Assembly (NCBI RefSeq): GCF_964656455.1
Contig: NC_135717.1
Coordinates: forward strand, 12,367,033 to 12,431,032
Length of the DNA: 64,000 nt
Direction of reading: 5' to 3'
From: Halichoerus grypus
Lineage: Eukaryota > Chordata > Mammalia > Carnivora > Phocidae
The position numbers were made by a program, and so were the translations under genes. Of this stretch, positions 12,796 to 25,199 are shown one piece after another. The stretch's first letter is position 1; each line of letters starts with the position of its first letter. A model generated the notes under the pieces. The model did not search any database. It was given only the letters and a program-made list of their open reading frames with translations, and was not told the origin of the DNA.

Positions 12796-13189
12796 CTCTG
12801 AGTTTCAGAAGCAGGGCTGTTCCACTGGATGGATTATGTTGAAATTTACTCTGTTGAAACATGGACCTGCTGTTCAGTCCCCTAGTTATGCCCGTCATCA
12901 TCAGTATCTTGGGTAAAAATACCTGCTTTGATTGATTCCATTTCCTCTGGATGTAGGGAAGACTGGGCTTCTTTGCAGCTTTACCCACCCTTATGGATAG
13001 CAGATAGAGAGGAGGAAGGTCCAAACCTGGTGTTTTCACTTCAGGCCTGCTAGGGAAAAGGTGGCCTACCGCCAGCAGTAAACTTGGGCTTCTCCAGGAC
13101 CTTCAGTAGTTTCTATTTCCACTGGAAACTCATTGAGAATTCTAGCACTATTCGTGTTTTTGGCAAAGCAGATAAAAACAGCAATTCAA

Positions 13190-13320
13190 TTAAATTCATC
13201 AAACATTTATTGAGTAGCTGCTGAGGCTAAAGTGTTGTGCCAAGGGGAATGACATAGATAAGTAAAAACACAGTTTCCAGCCTCCATCCAAGAGGCTGTT
13301 GTCCTAATGGTGTAGTCAGG
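13190..13320 (+). mobile_element. Ancient LINE-derived repeat fragment
   Basis: 'tcatcaaacatttattgagt' and 'tccagcctccatccaagagg' are landmarks of the same type as at 3935 and 20435. Degenerate. Confidence 0.45.
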
Positions 13321-13469
13321 CCTGTTGTACTCAGGCACATTCAGCTGTAAACTGGCACATACGATAGGGTCTTCCAAAAAGTGAAGTCAAAGCAAAGAGC
13401 GTTCACAGGAATGTCAGGGTAGAAAGAGTTACATTCTAGTTAGGCAGATGTCGTCTTTGGGGAGATGGT

Positions 13470-13885
13470 CCGGGGCGGTGGCTCTCCTCCTTGCCTGTGC
13501 TTTAGAATTGCATAGGGGGATTTTTTTTTTTTTCAGATTTTATTTATTTGAGAGAGAGCTCAGCGAGAGAGAGTGGGGGGGAGGGGCAGAGAGAGAGAGA
13601 GAGGGAGAATCTCAAGCCGACTCCCTGCTGAGTGCAGAGCCTGATGCAGGGCTTCATCTCAGGACCTCAAAATCACGACCTGAGCCGAAGTCAGGAGTCA
13701 AACATTTAACTGAGCCACCCAGGCGCCCCACATAGGGGGAACTTTTTAAAAATCCTAATATCCAGGCCATACCGCTTAGCAATCAGATCAGAATTTCTGG
13801 AGTTTGGATATAGGCACCCGCACTTTTTAAAGCTCCCTACAGGCATTTCCTGTGTGACCAAGACTGAGTGAGAGCCACTGATACA
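13470..13885 (+). mobile_element. MER5-type DNA transposon, split by a SINE
   Basis: 'cggtggctctcctccttgcc', then the SINE (13521-13730), then 'tccaggccataccgcttagc', 'agatcagaatttctggagtt' and 'tgagtgagagccactga'. Both terminal parts are visible on either side of the insertion. Confidence 0.8.
13521..13730 (-). mobile_element. CAN SINE, minus strand, inserted in a MER5-type relic
   Basis: T13 tail, cagattttatttatttgaga, GA-rich tract, 'acctgagccgaagtcaggag' and ccacccaggcgcccca head. The perfect 10-bp direct repeat cataggggga lies at 13511-13520 and 13731-13740. The sequence on both sides is one MER5-like element, so the insertion order is clear. Confidence 0.95.
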
Positions 13886-13889
13886 GAAG

Positions 13890-14960
13890 GACAAATTAGG
13901 CTGTCATTGCGAAGGGGGGTAGGCAGAGAAGGAAAGGCCTTGGGGGCATCAGCGGAGGCCTAGAGGCAGTAAAGTGAATGCTCTGGTTGGAGAATGCTAC
14001 CCAGTGGGGTATAGGACTCTGGGGCGAGTGGGGAGGGAAGTTACCCTTACTAGGTAGGATTGGATTAAAACATTGTGCCATGGAATTGGGAGACATCATG
14101 TTTTTGTACTGTCTTTAGAACCCCTTCTCACCTCATAAGAAGATGGGGAATGAGGCGCCGAGCACCTTGTACTTTCCCAAGGTGCTAGTAAGTCCGGGCA
14201 GAGAGCAGGAGGCATGCTTCCCTTCGCAAGGCTCTTTGCCTTAGATCTTCCATGCTTGTGCCATGCTTGCCATGTTCTCTTGGCATCTGTTCTTGGCAGT
14301 TTTCTGCTGTAAAAGAACACCAAAGGTAAGGTAGGGTCAGAGTGGCAGGAAGGTATTGATGTTAGGCAAGACCATGGCAATATTTCTTATCTTTTGGTTG
14401 CACCCCTGTGACTCCGTGGTGGGAGGATTGCTGGATGTACTGGGGGCACATGTTTGCAAGTCCAAGTGTGTATGTTTCTGTGCTCTTGCAGCTGCATCCA
14501 TTTTGTGCCTGATTCCACTGAGAACTGGTGCTTTATCTGCGTATTGCTGTTTCCAGGAAGTTAATTTGCAGGTGCTATAAATATGCACGGTTCATATACT
14601 TCATTTATTCTTTCTTCCTCGAAGCCTCTCTTCTTTATTAGGTACCTTTCATTTGTATGTTTGGTGCCTGTGGTTTTTTTTTTTTTTTTTTTTTTAATGT
14701 CACTATTTTGTTAGTAACAATAAAGGTAAAGCCACTCAGTCATGCAGGACTCTTTTGAAAAGTGCTTCGGGCAGGTGCAGCTCAGTGGCCCCGGTCCATG
14801 TATCAGGGTTTCCTGTCTGTTGTTACAGGTAGAAAAACCAGCAGAGTTCAGGAGAGAGCTAATTTTCTTCATTACTGGTGTGGAGGCTATGTATTCACAA
14901 ACACAGACCTTAAAGTAGTTCATAAAATAGTACCACCCATGTACCTACCCATCCATTACT
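13890..14960. other. No gene or repeat family recognised
   Basis: Unique sequence with a T-run (14675-14696) and then the ATCC microsatellite. Confidence 0.55.
14675..14696 (+). repeat. T-run
   Basis: About 21 T. No SINE or retrocopy is recognisable on either side, so the source of the tail is not known. Confidence 0.85.
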
Positions 14961-14964
14961 GTAT

Positions 14965-15008
14965 TCATCCATCCATCCATCCATCCATCCATCCATCCAT
15001 CCATCCAT
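14965..15008 (+). repeat. (ATCC)n microsatellite
   Basis: About eleven ATCC units in a row, nearly perfect. It explains the repetitive His-Pro-Ser reading frame across it, which is not a protein. Confidence 0.98.
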
Positions 15009-15063
15009 ATACCTGTTCATCCACCCAGGCATTCACCTATCCCTTTAGAAAAGATACTGCAAT

Positions 15064-15262
15064 ATAGTAGTTGAGAGTACGGATTCTGGAGCCGATCTGC
15101 CTGAGTTCAAAGAGTGACCCCTCCACTTGCTTAATCTCATTTTCTTTCTTCTGTAAAACGGGGGTGGTAATAGTAACAACCTCACAGAGTTGTGATGATT
15201 AAGGGATTACTGTATGTGATGTGCTGAGGAAGGACCTGGACATTGGAAGTTCTAAGTTGTCT
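15064..15262 (+). mobile_element. MIR SINE
   Basis: 'gttgagagtacggattctgg', 'gccgatctgcctgagttcaa', 'cttctgtaaaacgggggtgg' and 'cctcacagagttgtgatgat' follow the MIR order. Confidence 0.85.
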
Positions 15263-15264
15263 GC

Positions 15265-16885
15265 TGCTATTCTGTCACCCTTGTATTATTAATCATTACA
15301 AAGAAAATATAGTGACAAATGAATTTGGTCCATCAGCTTCCAGTTTTGTGATCTTAGAATTTATCGGGAGAAAAAAGGTTGGAAAGGGAGGTTTTGGCGG
15401 ATCACAGAGGGCCTTGATTCCAGATTTTAGGATCGGTAGACGGAAGTCCCTCAGGTTTTGGTCTTAGTGAAAGATGTGCATCAGGAAGGTATTTTTATAG
15501 TTTTGTGCAAAATAAACAATTTGCAGTATTAGAACAGTTAGGAGGCTATTTTAATGGCCCAAGGCACAATGTAACAAGGAAATGAATGAGAGTGGTGGCA
15601 ACAGAAATAGACACGAGCAATTGAAGACAGAAGATTTTTTCTGATTTCGCTTGTCGATTCCGTCTTGTTGATTCTACTTGGCTTAACCAAAAATATTGGT
15701 GAATTAGTGCTCTCCGTCTCCACGTCCATCCTTGATGAGACGGGGAGCTTGTTACGTACGTGTCATTGCTGGTCATAGGAGGCAGAGGGGCTAGTGCCAG
15801 AACACAGAACTAGGTTTTTCTGTTCCATGCTCTTACGTGGCTCAGTGTAAACAGGACCCAATTAGCTCTTGAAGCATGCCTGCCTGTTCTTCTCTCCCCC
15901 TAATTACTGTGCGGAGCTTGGGTTCATGCACAGAGTTACCTTGATTAAACAGTAAGTTTATGGAGCTATAAATGTTCCAACAGTACTTTGAGAGGGCCCT
16001 TCAGACATTAACATTCAAGGTTCCTGTGGGTGGGCTGAGAACAGCCGCTGTGGATGTTTTCCAGATTCCGGAGTATGACACCTTAAGTTTTTCTATTCCT
16101 GTTCACATCTCTTCTTCAGCAGCGTAGACAATGCAGTAAAAAGATGTAACCTGACTGAAGATGGATGGAGTAGACCAGAAGTTGAAAATAGGGAAGAGTC
16201 TGCACAGTCCTGTAGTCTCTCCCAGAATTGGACATTTTTGTGGTGTGATGTGGAAGAAGAAAAACATTTATGGCCAAACCTCACTAAATTGAACAATTGT
16301 GGGGATGGTGCAGACAGATTTGCAGGGTAGTTGGAAAGAAATGCAGTTCCATTATTTATAGTTACACAGTGGTGACTTGAGCAAGGATAATGAAGTGTTG
16401 CCTGGCAGAACGTTTTTTGGAGATTGGCCTTCATGTATAATTAGGAATATCAGTCATTAATAGTATATTTGATTTTTTTCCCCTCTCTTTGATGGTGTGA
16501 TTATGTCTATATGCTCTCATTTGGCCTGATATTAGAATCTATATGTTTGAGATAAAACTTGCTTTAGCCTAGCTCAAGTCCAGATTGCCCTAGAAATTTT
16601 GAATTAATTAGAGTGCATCTGAAGGTGGAGGGTTTTTGACAGTGTGCAGTGGAATCGTATGTACAAATTGCCTAGTGCAGGGCGTATTATTTCATTTTAC
16701 TCCCTCTCTCCACTTTGAATGAGGGAATCGCTAAGTTTTGAGTTTTGGGCTACTGCTCTCGCACTTCACCTCCAGAATGTAACCTCTTAGGGAAGATATT
16801 CTGGGATCCAGGGATGGGGGGGTGGGCGGAGGTGGGAGATGGGGAGGAGTATGTCCCAGAGCCCAGGTGCCCCTGCCTTCTTGTC
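15265..16885. other. No gene recognised
   Basis: Unique sequence. 15850-16020 is AT-rich with TAAT and GATTAA motifs. A minus-strand frame at 16093-16434 (113 residues, Ser/His-rich) resembles no protein I know. Confidence 0.55.
16811..16844 (+). other. Potential G-quadruplex on the plus strand
   Basis: Runs GGG, GGGGGGG, GGG, GGG and GGGG with loops of 1-7 bases fit the usual G3+ loop rule. Formation is not shown by sequence alone. Confidence 0.6.
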
Positions 16886-16887
16886 TG

Positions 16888-17040
16888 GAAATCAGTGGTT
16901 CTCAAAATGCCATATGCATGAGAATCATCCGAGGGACTTCTTACAAGTTCAGCAACACCCCCACCTTCACCCCCTCCTGCAAGGGATGGGGTTAGACTCC
17001 ATAGATCTAAGGAGCTGCTCTCTGGCAGAGATTAGGTGCA
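16888..17040 (+). mobile_element. MER5-type DNA transposon, left part
   Basis: cagtggttctcaaaatgcca, then 'tgcatgagaatcatccgagg'. The right end is degenerate. Confidence 0.65.
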
Positions 17041-17044
17041 AATC

Positions 17045-18460
17045 CCGAATCTGACCGTGGACTACCATGTGCCCACTCAGCATTCTTGGGCTGGTAAGAA
17101 GGCAGGGGTTCCCTCAGCACAGATGGGAAGCTCTCACTTTTCTTTTTTGCCCTTTTAAATTCACTCTAGAGAGAGTTTTAGATATGCAGCGTAAGCAGGA
17201 AGGAAGACTGACCTTGCCTGTCTCCAGAGTCTTGCAGAGATAAAGGAAGTGCCTGCACTTTGAGGCAGCTGGGGATTTGTGGTGTTCCAGAAGACCTCAG
17301 CTCTCAAATGGGCTCCTGGCAGCCTCACTGATAATCACAGTGTGATCGCTCCTGGGCTTCCTTATTTAAGAAGCTCTTAAATTTTCTTTCCTACGCTATA
17401 AGGTTATGTCTTCACCAGCTCCTCAAATTTTAAAAAAAGAAACAGAAGGAGGCAAAACAAATCCCAGAACATTTTTTTTTTCTCTTTCTAAAGGTTACAA
17501 ACATAAATCATATTTGAGAACAATGAATGGACCTTATTTTTTATCTTCAGAAAGCTAGGCCTCTGGCATCTTAAAAAGAATTTTTATTTTAGAAAGGAAG
17601 GAGACTGGTTTGGTGGCAGGGCTGTGCTCTGGGGATCAGGAGACTTGGCAGGAGACTTGGCTTTGCCACCGGCTGCCTGGGGCTCTTTGGTCAGAACCAG
17701 TCTTCACTTGGAGCCATTTTCCCTATCTGTGAGATGTGGGGGCCCTGAAGCTATTGCAGCTCTAATGTTTTATGATTCTAGTGATGGGCTCAATGCCTGC
17801 ATGATAGGCATTTTCTAGATTTTGTCGCCCTATTTCAAATTTGTGAGGTATGGCACGTGCCACCCATCTTTGCTGCACACGGGGCATCTCTTCATCAGTG
17901 CTTCATAAAACTGGCATGTCAGTACCGAGGGGACTGTCAGAGAATGTGGGGTTCACCCCTTCATTCGTTGTACATACGAGACAGATGATGTTCTAGTTGT
18001 TTTCCTGGAGCATAGGGCATAATTTGGGCTCTTTTCACCTTACGATTTGCCTTTCTCTCTAGGGTGCTTTTTAAACCTTGTGTTGCCCTGTCGTCATACC
18101 TTTCTCCTTTTAGTTCCCTATGCCTTCCATGTCCCCCTTCCATTTCCCCTGGGATACTGAAATATTCAGTTGCAGTTGTGGGCAAAAGTGCTCCTGTGGC
18201 CTCCAGATTTTTTTTTTTTTATGTTTTCCTTCTTAGAAGAAAAATGTGATCATGCAGTGCCAGTGTTTTTACATACTGTACAGATATATTAAGCTATTTA
18301 TATGTCTAAAAAATAATAAGTTACATAAGGATGATATGAGAAATAAGTAAAAATAGATGATCTAATTTTTTCCCCCTGTACCCCAGTGGATCAATTTATT
18401 CCTTCCTGGAGTGTGAACTTGTTTTGAAGACTATTGATCCCAGACCATGGCAGGTTTAGA
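17045..18460. other. No gene recognised
   Basis: Mostly unique. 17640-17800 has a few MIR-like words ('gagccattttccctatctgt') but not enough for a call. Confidence 0.5.
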
Positions 18461-18464
18461 ATTT

Positions 18465-18635
18465 AGACTGCTAGCTTTAGAATTTCCTGGGGCACTTGTT
18501 AAAAATACTAATTCTGGAACCTCGACCCAGACCAACTGAATGAGAATGTGTCCTTGTGGGACCTGGGAGTCTGCATTTTCAGTCCGTTCTCCTGGTGCCC
18601 CTGAGGCCCCCCCAGTTTCGAGAACTATGGGTACT
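18465..18635 (+). mobile_element. MER5-type DNA transposon
   Basis: 'tagaatttcctggggcactt', 'gttaaaaatactaattctgg', 'ccagaccaactgaatgagaa' and 'gtttcgagaactatgggtac' match MER5 in order. Confidence 0.75.
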
Positions 18636-18639
18636 TACA

Positions 18640-19755
18640 AATAGTAGGTATGTGAGCATGAGACTTAACTGACACGTTAAAGATCGCTCAAGGGCCACCA
18701 CTAAATTGAGATCCAGTTAACACTTGGAAAAATCAGACTGGCAGTTTTCATGTGAGTTACATCAGAGGGGCATCAGCTGTATAATCAGACATGGAATTTC
18801 TTAGAATTTGAAGATTTTCTAAGTGGTTTTTTTATTTGTAACTCCAAATATTTGCTACTGTGCCTCAGTCTTTTTTTTTTTTCTCATTAGAAATCTAAAT
18901 ATTATTGACGATCTAAAGACAATGAAAGATTAGACATTTGCCAAAATGCATTTAAAGGTTATTGTTTTTAACAGCTTATGTATCTGTAACCTTATGTTCG
19001 AACGGACGTTTCAGTGCCCTGGTTATTGGGCATGTACTCTCTGAAACAGTCAAATAAAATCAGTGTAAGTCAGATAAACATGTAACAGGAAATTTGTTTC
19101 TATCTATTCACTCCGGGTCAGCGTGGCCCCAGTCACCTTGGGAGTGTCAGGGTTATCTGTTCCTGGATCAGCTTTAGGAAAGCTCCTACTCAAAGCTCTA
19201 CTTGGCAAGACCATTTGAGAAAATGTGATAATTGAGATTCAGCAGCTAGACCAAGGCTGAATGAATAGGAGTCAGAACAGCAGGGGCAGCACCAGGGGAG
19301 CAATAGAGCTGATGGGAATGAGTAGCCTTAATTCTGTCTGGGATCACCAGATCTATCCCTGGCGTAGAATTCCAAAGCCCCCCTTCCTCATGGTGTCTTC
19401 TCCTACCCTTAGATTTGGGAAGGTGTCCCTAACATGGAGCACACCACTGGGGTGAGATTGTGCAGCTGCCCTTGCACATACGCTTTTTCTGCTTTGGTTT
19501 TTTTTTTTTAATGCTCACTTCCCCACCGGCCTTAATTCACAGTCTTTCAGTCTTTCTGGCAGTGAACGTGCCAAAGGTCAGGAATTCTGGCAGAGTTTGA
19601 TTCATCTCTGCTCCCCCCACAGCAGCTAGCACAGGCCTTGGGGCATAGAAGCTCTTGATGTGAATTGATTCAGGTATTGTGATTCAGGAGGCCCACCTAA
19701 TGGGCGTCCGTGGCCACCTCTCCAGCCACTGTTTCGGGAGAGCTGTGCTTTTTTT
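18640..19755. other. No gene or repeat recognised
   Basis: Unique sequence with short T-runs near 18870 and 19498. Confidence 0.5.
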
Positions 19756-19759
19756 TCGG

Positions 19760-20105
19760 AGCCTTCTCATTTGTTTATGTTTCATCTCTTTGGAGTACTT
19801 CCAATCCCTTCCCCTTTTTACTTGGCCAATTCCTACTTATCTTGTAGATAAATATGTATAAATGACACGTCTTTCACTCTTCCTAAACTAGGATGGATAT
19901 CCCTGCTGCATGCTTCGATGGTCTCCCCACTTCTCTAGAATAACTTTTATCTTCATTTTTGGTCCTTACTTATTGTTATCCCCCCAGATTGTCTGCTTTA
20001 CCAGGGCAAGGATTCTAGTCTTCTTGCTCACCACTGTTTCCTGATCACTAAGCATAGGTGTGGGGGCATGGTAGGTCATCAATAAACATTTCTGGACTGA
20101 ATAAA
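19760..20105 (+). mobile_element. L2-like LINE 3' end
   Basis: 'ccaattcctacttatcttgt', 'ttaccagggcaaggattcta' and 'aggtcatcaataaacatttc' resemble the L2 3' end. Confidence 0.7.
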
Positions 20106-20434
20106 GTTAAGTACCTAATAAAACAATATATGCCAGTTAATGGGGTGATTGGCAAGGATGTACTTGCCAATTCCAGTGGTGGTAATTAACATTGTTAGGG
20201 TTAACTGCTGGGTTCTATGAGAACGAATGATTAAAAATAAACAGAACAGAAATGGAACTTAGGAGCAAAAGCTTTTATGTGCCTTTTGATGCCTAGTGCT
20301 GGGCAAAATTTTCTGTGAATAAAACGAAATGCCTTGATGGACTTGTTTATATACTATAAAATGTATAAGATAAAAAACAAATTGTTTACTATGGCATATA
20401 TAGTCTGAAAAAACTCACAGGTATCAGTTCAAAC

Positions 20435-20765
20435 ATGCATTCAGTTATTCACTCACTTAATGGTTTGTTTTGTATGATATATGCCAGGCACTGTTCTAGA
20501 TGCTCAGGATCCACAGTGAACAAAACACAACAATATCTGACCAGAGGGAACATGCATTCTGGTGGTGGAGACTTGTCAGTAAAGCAGATAAATAAGTAAA
20601 GTATCTAGACTTGAGAAGCTGGTGAATGCCATGGAGGAGAATGAAGGGGGCGGGGGAAGGGACAGAAGGTGCTGCAGTGTGTGTGTTGGGGGTGGTGGGG
20701 GGCACAATTACAGATTCAGTGCCCAGGAAAGGAGTCCCTGAGAAGACAACACTTGAGTAACCGAC
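20435..20765 (+). mobile_element. Ancient LINE-derived repeat
   Basis: 'atgccaggcactgttctaga', 'tgctcaggatccacagtgaa' and 'ggtgaatgccatggaggaga' follow the same old family over about 320 bp. A G-rich stretch (20646-20702) interrupts it. Confidence 0.6.
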
Positions 20766-21084
20766 TGACACGGGGTGAGGAAGTGAGCAGGGTGGGTTTC
20801 TGGGAGCTCTGAGGTGTGCTTGGCTTTTTGGAATCTACTCATGGTCCTTCATGTTTATTATATGAACCAGCCCAGCAGGTTGGGATCAAAGTGTCCTGTT
20901 GTGTTAAAATCTGTAAATATTTCCTGTCTTTGGACATTTACTCTGGCTAAATCCTCAGCCTGAATACTACGTAAGCGTAAGGGTATTGCATTTATTTCTT
21001 CTTACAAAGTTAGTTTGGTGGAAGAGGCTGTATGGAAACCTTTCTTTTCCCTTTTGTGGGTCAGGATTTGTGCTGTGTTATCTG

Positions 21085-21225
21085 TACTTACCCTCTAAAC
21101 TCTAGTCGGTGGTGGAACCACCTCTCTCAGAGCTTGTATTCCTTGAGGGCAGGGTGTATTTCTTGTTTAACTAGTTTATGAAGGTCTTACCACCCTGTCC
21201 CCTGCATGGGGACCTGATAACTTAT
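21085..21225 (+). mobile_element. L2-like LINE fragment
   Basis: 'ttccttgagggcagggtgta' followed by 'ccaccctgtcccctgcatgg' resembles the L2 3' region. Short and eroded. Confidence 0.5.
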
Positions 21226-21229
21226 TTTG

Positions 21230-23000
21230 GCTGATTATGGAAGGGCTTTTCTGTCTACTTCTGTTCCCCTTGATGGCTTCCTTATCTGTTCTATAACACT
21301 GACTTGGAACTCATTTCATTACTTAATGAAATTCTATCTTATATTATTGCTTATTTTGTGCAGCTGTCTTATCTCTCAACTAGAGAGGAACTTGTGCTTT
21401 CTTTCTGAACCTTACAGTGCTGGCTCCTAGTGGGTGTGCTACAACATGTACATCACTGATGGCTGTTGGTCAAAGTGCTTGTCTCTCTGGGTGAATGAGC
21501 CGACATCTTGTTTTTCCGGTGTTCTCTTTTTCTGGATTACAGTCTGTATCTGGGGTTCTCCTCTCCTTAGGACTTGGCCTGGGTATGCCGCTTGGAGGGC
21601 CCAAGGGAACAGTATAATTACTTAGGGGTAAATCCTTTGTGAATTCCAGTGCAAGGCTCTCTGTAGACTGGTTTTCTGCAGATTGGCCGTTCTTCAGAGA
21701 ATCATTCGTTGACTGTTCATGACATAAACATTGTAAATTAATGGCCCTTTCAGATTTCATTGACATTTTCTTTCTTGATGGTCATTTCTGGTCACTCAGA
21801 AATAGTTGCTCACTCCAAGACAATTACTATATGCCTAATAAAAGCGAATGACAAAGCCAAGTTCAGCTGTGGGTGCTGGACCGGGCAGTTTCTAGCTCCT
21901 CCTCCAACAGGCGATAATCAGATCTGTGTCTCAGGAGAATTATAAATGGCTACATTTCATGAAATCTCTTTAGGAATTGCTTTGCTTAGAATACTGTCCT
22001 ATCTTGGAAGCTGCGGGTGTACTGTGCACTGTTTTCTGTTTGGCAGTCTACTCTGAATGGCACCAGTTGGGGATAAACACTTGAATAAATGCTGCCACTT
22101 GTCACATGTGGTCACCCTCTGGGGGTGCATGTGACTGGAAGGGAGCCATCCACGATACCCACCAGTGTACCACCACTCACTGGGTTTGCCTCCTTGTCAT
22201 GACTTTGCTTTTCTGGAAACATTTCCCGCCCTGGTCCATGTCTGTTTCCTTTGCCCACCAAATAAAAGTCCTGGTAGTTTTTTATAGTTACAGAAAATAC
22301 AGCGTAAAGACTTCTAATCAAAAAAATAAACCCCTGTCTTCCCAGGCACAGTCAGTACCAGCTGTAAGCTAATTAAACTCAACAGTTCACAGGTGTTCCT
22401 GGGGAGGACGCTAACACAATGGCACATGCTCTTCTCTTTGGGACTTGTTAACATTTTTCAGAGCTCTTTAAATTTGGTTTTCCAGTGATACCATACTAAA
22501 CAGGAAAATAGAGGGTGAGAAGTCAGGACTGTTGAAGATGTATGGAGTGGAAACCTTAGCACACACACCCCTGTAGTTTACTCTAGTTGGATTTTCACAA
22601 ACTACGGTGGTGTTGCAGGTGTCCCCCACGGGGGAGTCCAGGCTTTCAGTCCTCATTGTGTGAAACTTGCCATACCCTCGATGTTGAATTGGAGCTCGTT
22701 ATTGGCTTCTGTAGCATGTCAGAGAATCACCTCACTTGCTTCCATATGTGGCTCTGGAATACTGAGTTCAGGGTGGATTTGGAGTGTCACCTTTGTCCCT
22801 ACTTTCCAAGAGTCACTAAAGAGTTGCTATGATTATTAATTCTATAATGTCTTTAACGAAGAGTAAAATCATACAAACTTACTAACCCAGACTTTGCTTT
22901 ATCATTCTCCTGATCTATTAGTTTTATCCCCTGTCGTGAGCCAGGATATAGGATCATGGGCTCGCAATTATATGGATAGTAACAGACCTGGGTTGTTGTC
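21230..23000. other. No gene or repeat recognised
   Basis: Unique sequence upstream of the SINE at 23017. The short open frames here look random. Confidence 0.5.
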
Positions 23001-23016
23001 AAAAATTGTGCAGATT

Positions 23017-23208
23017 GGGGTGCCTGGGTGGCTCAGTTGGTTGGGCGTCTACCTTTGGCTCGGGTTGTGATCTTGGGGTCCTGGGATTGAGCTCTGCGTT
23101 GGGCTCCCTGCTTGGCGGAAGGTCTGCTTCTCCCTTTCCTCCTCCCCCTGCTCTCGCTCTCTAGCTTGCTCTCACTCTCTCTCAAATAAAATCTTAAAAA
23201 AAAAAAAG
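23017..23208 (+). mobile_element. CAN SINE, plus strand
   Basis: Head ggggtgcctgggtggctcag, tRNA-like middle, CT-rich segment, caaataaaatctt and A tail. Flanks aaattgtgcagatt (23003-23016) and gaactgtgcagactt (about 23208-23222) are a target duplication with a few changes. CpG positions in the head are mostly TG, so it is moderately old. Confidence 0.93.
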
Positions 23209-23274
23209 AACTGTGCAGACTTTGTCATCACATTTCTCACCTCTCAAATTGTTTCCACCCCTTTACCTTGGATT

Positions 23275-23465
23275 CATGGTTCTCAGAGTGTGGCCCTCAG
23301 CCCAACAGTGTCAGCTTCACCTGGGAACTTGTTTGAAATGCAAATTTCAAGGCCCCATCTTGACTTCTCGGATCAGAAACCTTTGGGGGTGGGGTGGGAG
23401 GAAGCCACAGTCTTTGTAAGCCTTCCCAAGATTCTGATGCAAGCTCAAGTTGAAGAATCGTTGCA
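23275..23465 (-). mobile_element. MER5-type DNA transposon
   Basis: 'atggttctcagagtgtggcc', 'cagcttcacctgggaacttg', 'aaacctttgggggtggggtg' and 'ttgaagaatcgttgcataga' match reversed MER5. Confidence 0.8.
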
Positions 23466-23469
23466 TAGA

Positions 23470-24450
23470 AAGGAGTTGCTTTCTGTTTAGTCTCTGGAGC
23501 TTGCTGCAGTTGATATTTTAACTTTTATATGAAGGAGGACAGTAATATCTCCCTTGAACTCTTTCTTGGTGCAGTTGATTGTCAGATGCAGAAGGCTGAT
23601 GTCAGGATGGGCAATGACCATGCCCCGATGTGCTGTGTTTACAGCCTCAGCCCAGGGCCTTGTGGAGACTTACGTAGCAGCTTTGGTAACAGGTAGATAA
23701 ATCTACAGATATGGTGAGGTTAGGTAGCAAAACTTTCAAAACTCAACAGCTTTATGTTTGTGCAAGCGTTTTACTCAGTGTTGGCATTTTTGAGATATTT
23801 CACCTCTGCCCCCTGCCTAGAAAACTGTTTTTACTTTGGACAGACTGCCCTAGTGGGGGATAATCAGAACAAGTGGGAAAATACCTGAAAAAGCAGACTT
23901 CTCTTGTATTTATTGCTCAGAAGAAAAAAAAATTCCGATGAGGCGAAAGAGTTCATATTCTGAGTGAGGCAAATGATCACAGTCGGGTGGTACAAGACTA
24001 GAGTGCAGCTGTAAGAGAATACCAGTGTGTGGACTAGAACATATGCGGGGGAACAAGGCTATGAAAAAGACACAGAGAAAATGGAAATTCTTCTGGGAGG
24101 TTTTTGTAAACCTATGTAGAGAAGGAACCCAACAACCTAGATCAGTTCACGTCAGGTTGGGAGTCATCTTAAAAATTGCAGTAGCAATGAACTCTTTCCT
24201 CCTGAGACGAGCGTAGGAAGAAGAAGAGCCAACTTTTATTTCCCTTAGGAAATGTAGATGTGATGCCCCCAGTGAGCACTAAGTTAATATTGTATGATGG
24301 CATTTCAGCAGCAGGGACAGATACTTCTCTTTTTCCTGACTGAATCCCACCAAGGTCTTCTTTTACCAGCTTCAGAGCCACAGAAGAAAGGACAAAATTC
24401 AAAATTTTGCTTCTTTTTAGGATATCCATTCAAAGGTTTAGGAGATGATA
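23470..24450. other. No gene or repeat recognised
   Basis: Unique sequence between a MER5 relic and a MIR. Confidence 0.5.
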
Positions 24451-24452
24451 TT

Positions 24453-24690
24453 GAAAATATAATAATGGTTTACATTTATTGAGTACTTCCATGTATGAGG
24501 TCTTGTTGTAAGGGCTTTACACGTGTTTAATCATAACTCCTTACACATTCTTAAGAGCTAGGTTTGTTATCTTCATTTTATCGTTCAAGAAACTCAGGCA
24601 CAGAGCTAGTGGTTAAGCAATCTGCCCAAGGTCACACAGCTACTAAATGGGATTTAAACCAAGCATTTTCATTCCAGAGTCCCTGCCTGT
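24453..24690 (-). mobile_element. MIR SINE, near full length
   Basis: The plus strand reads as reversed MIR: 'acatttattgagtacttcca', 'gggctttacacgtgtttaat', 'gttatcttcattttatcgtt', 'gaaactcaggcacagagcta' and 'gcccaaggtcacacagctac'. This is the best-preserved MIR in the window. Confidence 0.9.
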
Positions 24691-24993
24691 AAATATCCTA
24701 TCTTCCTGTACTCATCCATAGGCCTTTGCTTCCTTGTGCTTATAAGTTAAAGAATTATCATAGGTTAGCTGTTTATTACAATAAATGTGTTTGTTTATCT
24801 GACCCTTCATTATATTTGGTCCCAGGAAGAGAAATCTCTGTTCCTCTTTAAAGAACTATTCTTATTGCACTTAGAATCTGAAAATTTTACATTTAAAATT
24901 AAATTTTGCATTTAAAATCAAGAAATATTGTGTAATATACTGAATGTAAAATTAAACTTTGCATTTAAAATCAGGAAATATTTATCATGCAAT

Positions 24994-25185
24994 ATTTTTT
25001 TTTAAGATTTTATTTATTTGACAGAGAGAGAGAGCAAGAGCAGGAACACAAGCAGGGGGAGTGGGAGAGGGAGAAGCAGGCTTCCCACTGAACAGGGAGC
25101 CCGATGCGGGGCTCTATCCCAGGACCCTGGGATCATGACCTGAGCCGAAGGCAGACGCTTAACGACTGAGACACCCAGGTGCCCG
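24994..25185 (-). mobile_element. CAN SINE, minus strand, left member of a tandem pair
   Basis: T tail, aagattttatttatttgaca, GA tract with 'agcaggaacacaagcagggg', gggatcatgacctgagccga and acacccaggtgccc head. tgcaatat occurs at 24988-24995 and 25186-25193 on its two sides. Confidence 0.95.
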
Positions 25186-25199
25186 TGCAATATATTTTC

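Noticed and set aside
14965..15008. Regular short repeats as a possible CRISPR array
   Set aside because: Four-base units without spacers; a simple microsatellite in a mammalian genome.
14762..15067. Frame with repeated Ile-His-Pro-Ser
   Set aside because: It is the (ATCC)n microsatellite read as protein.
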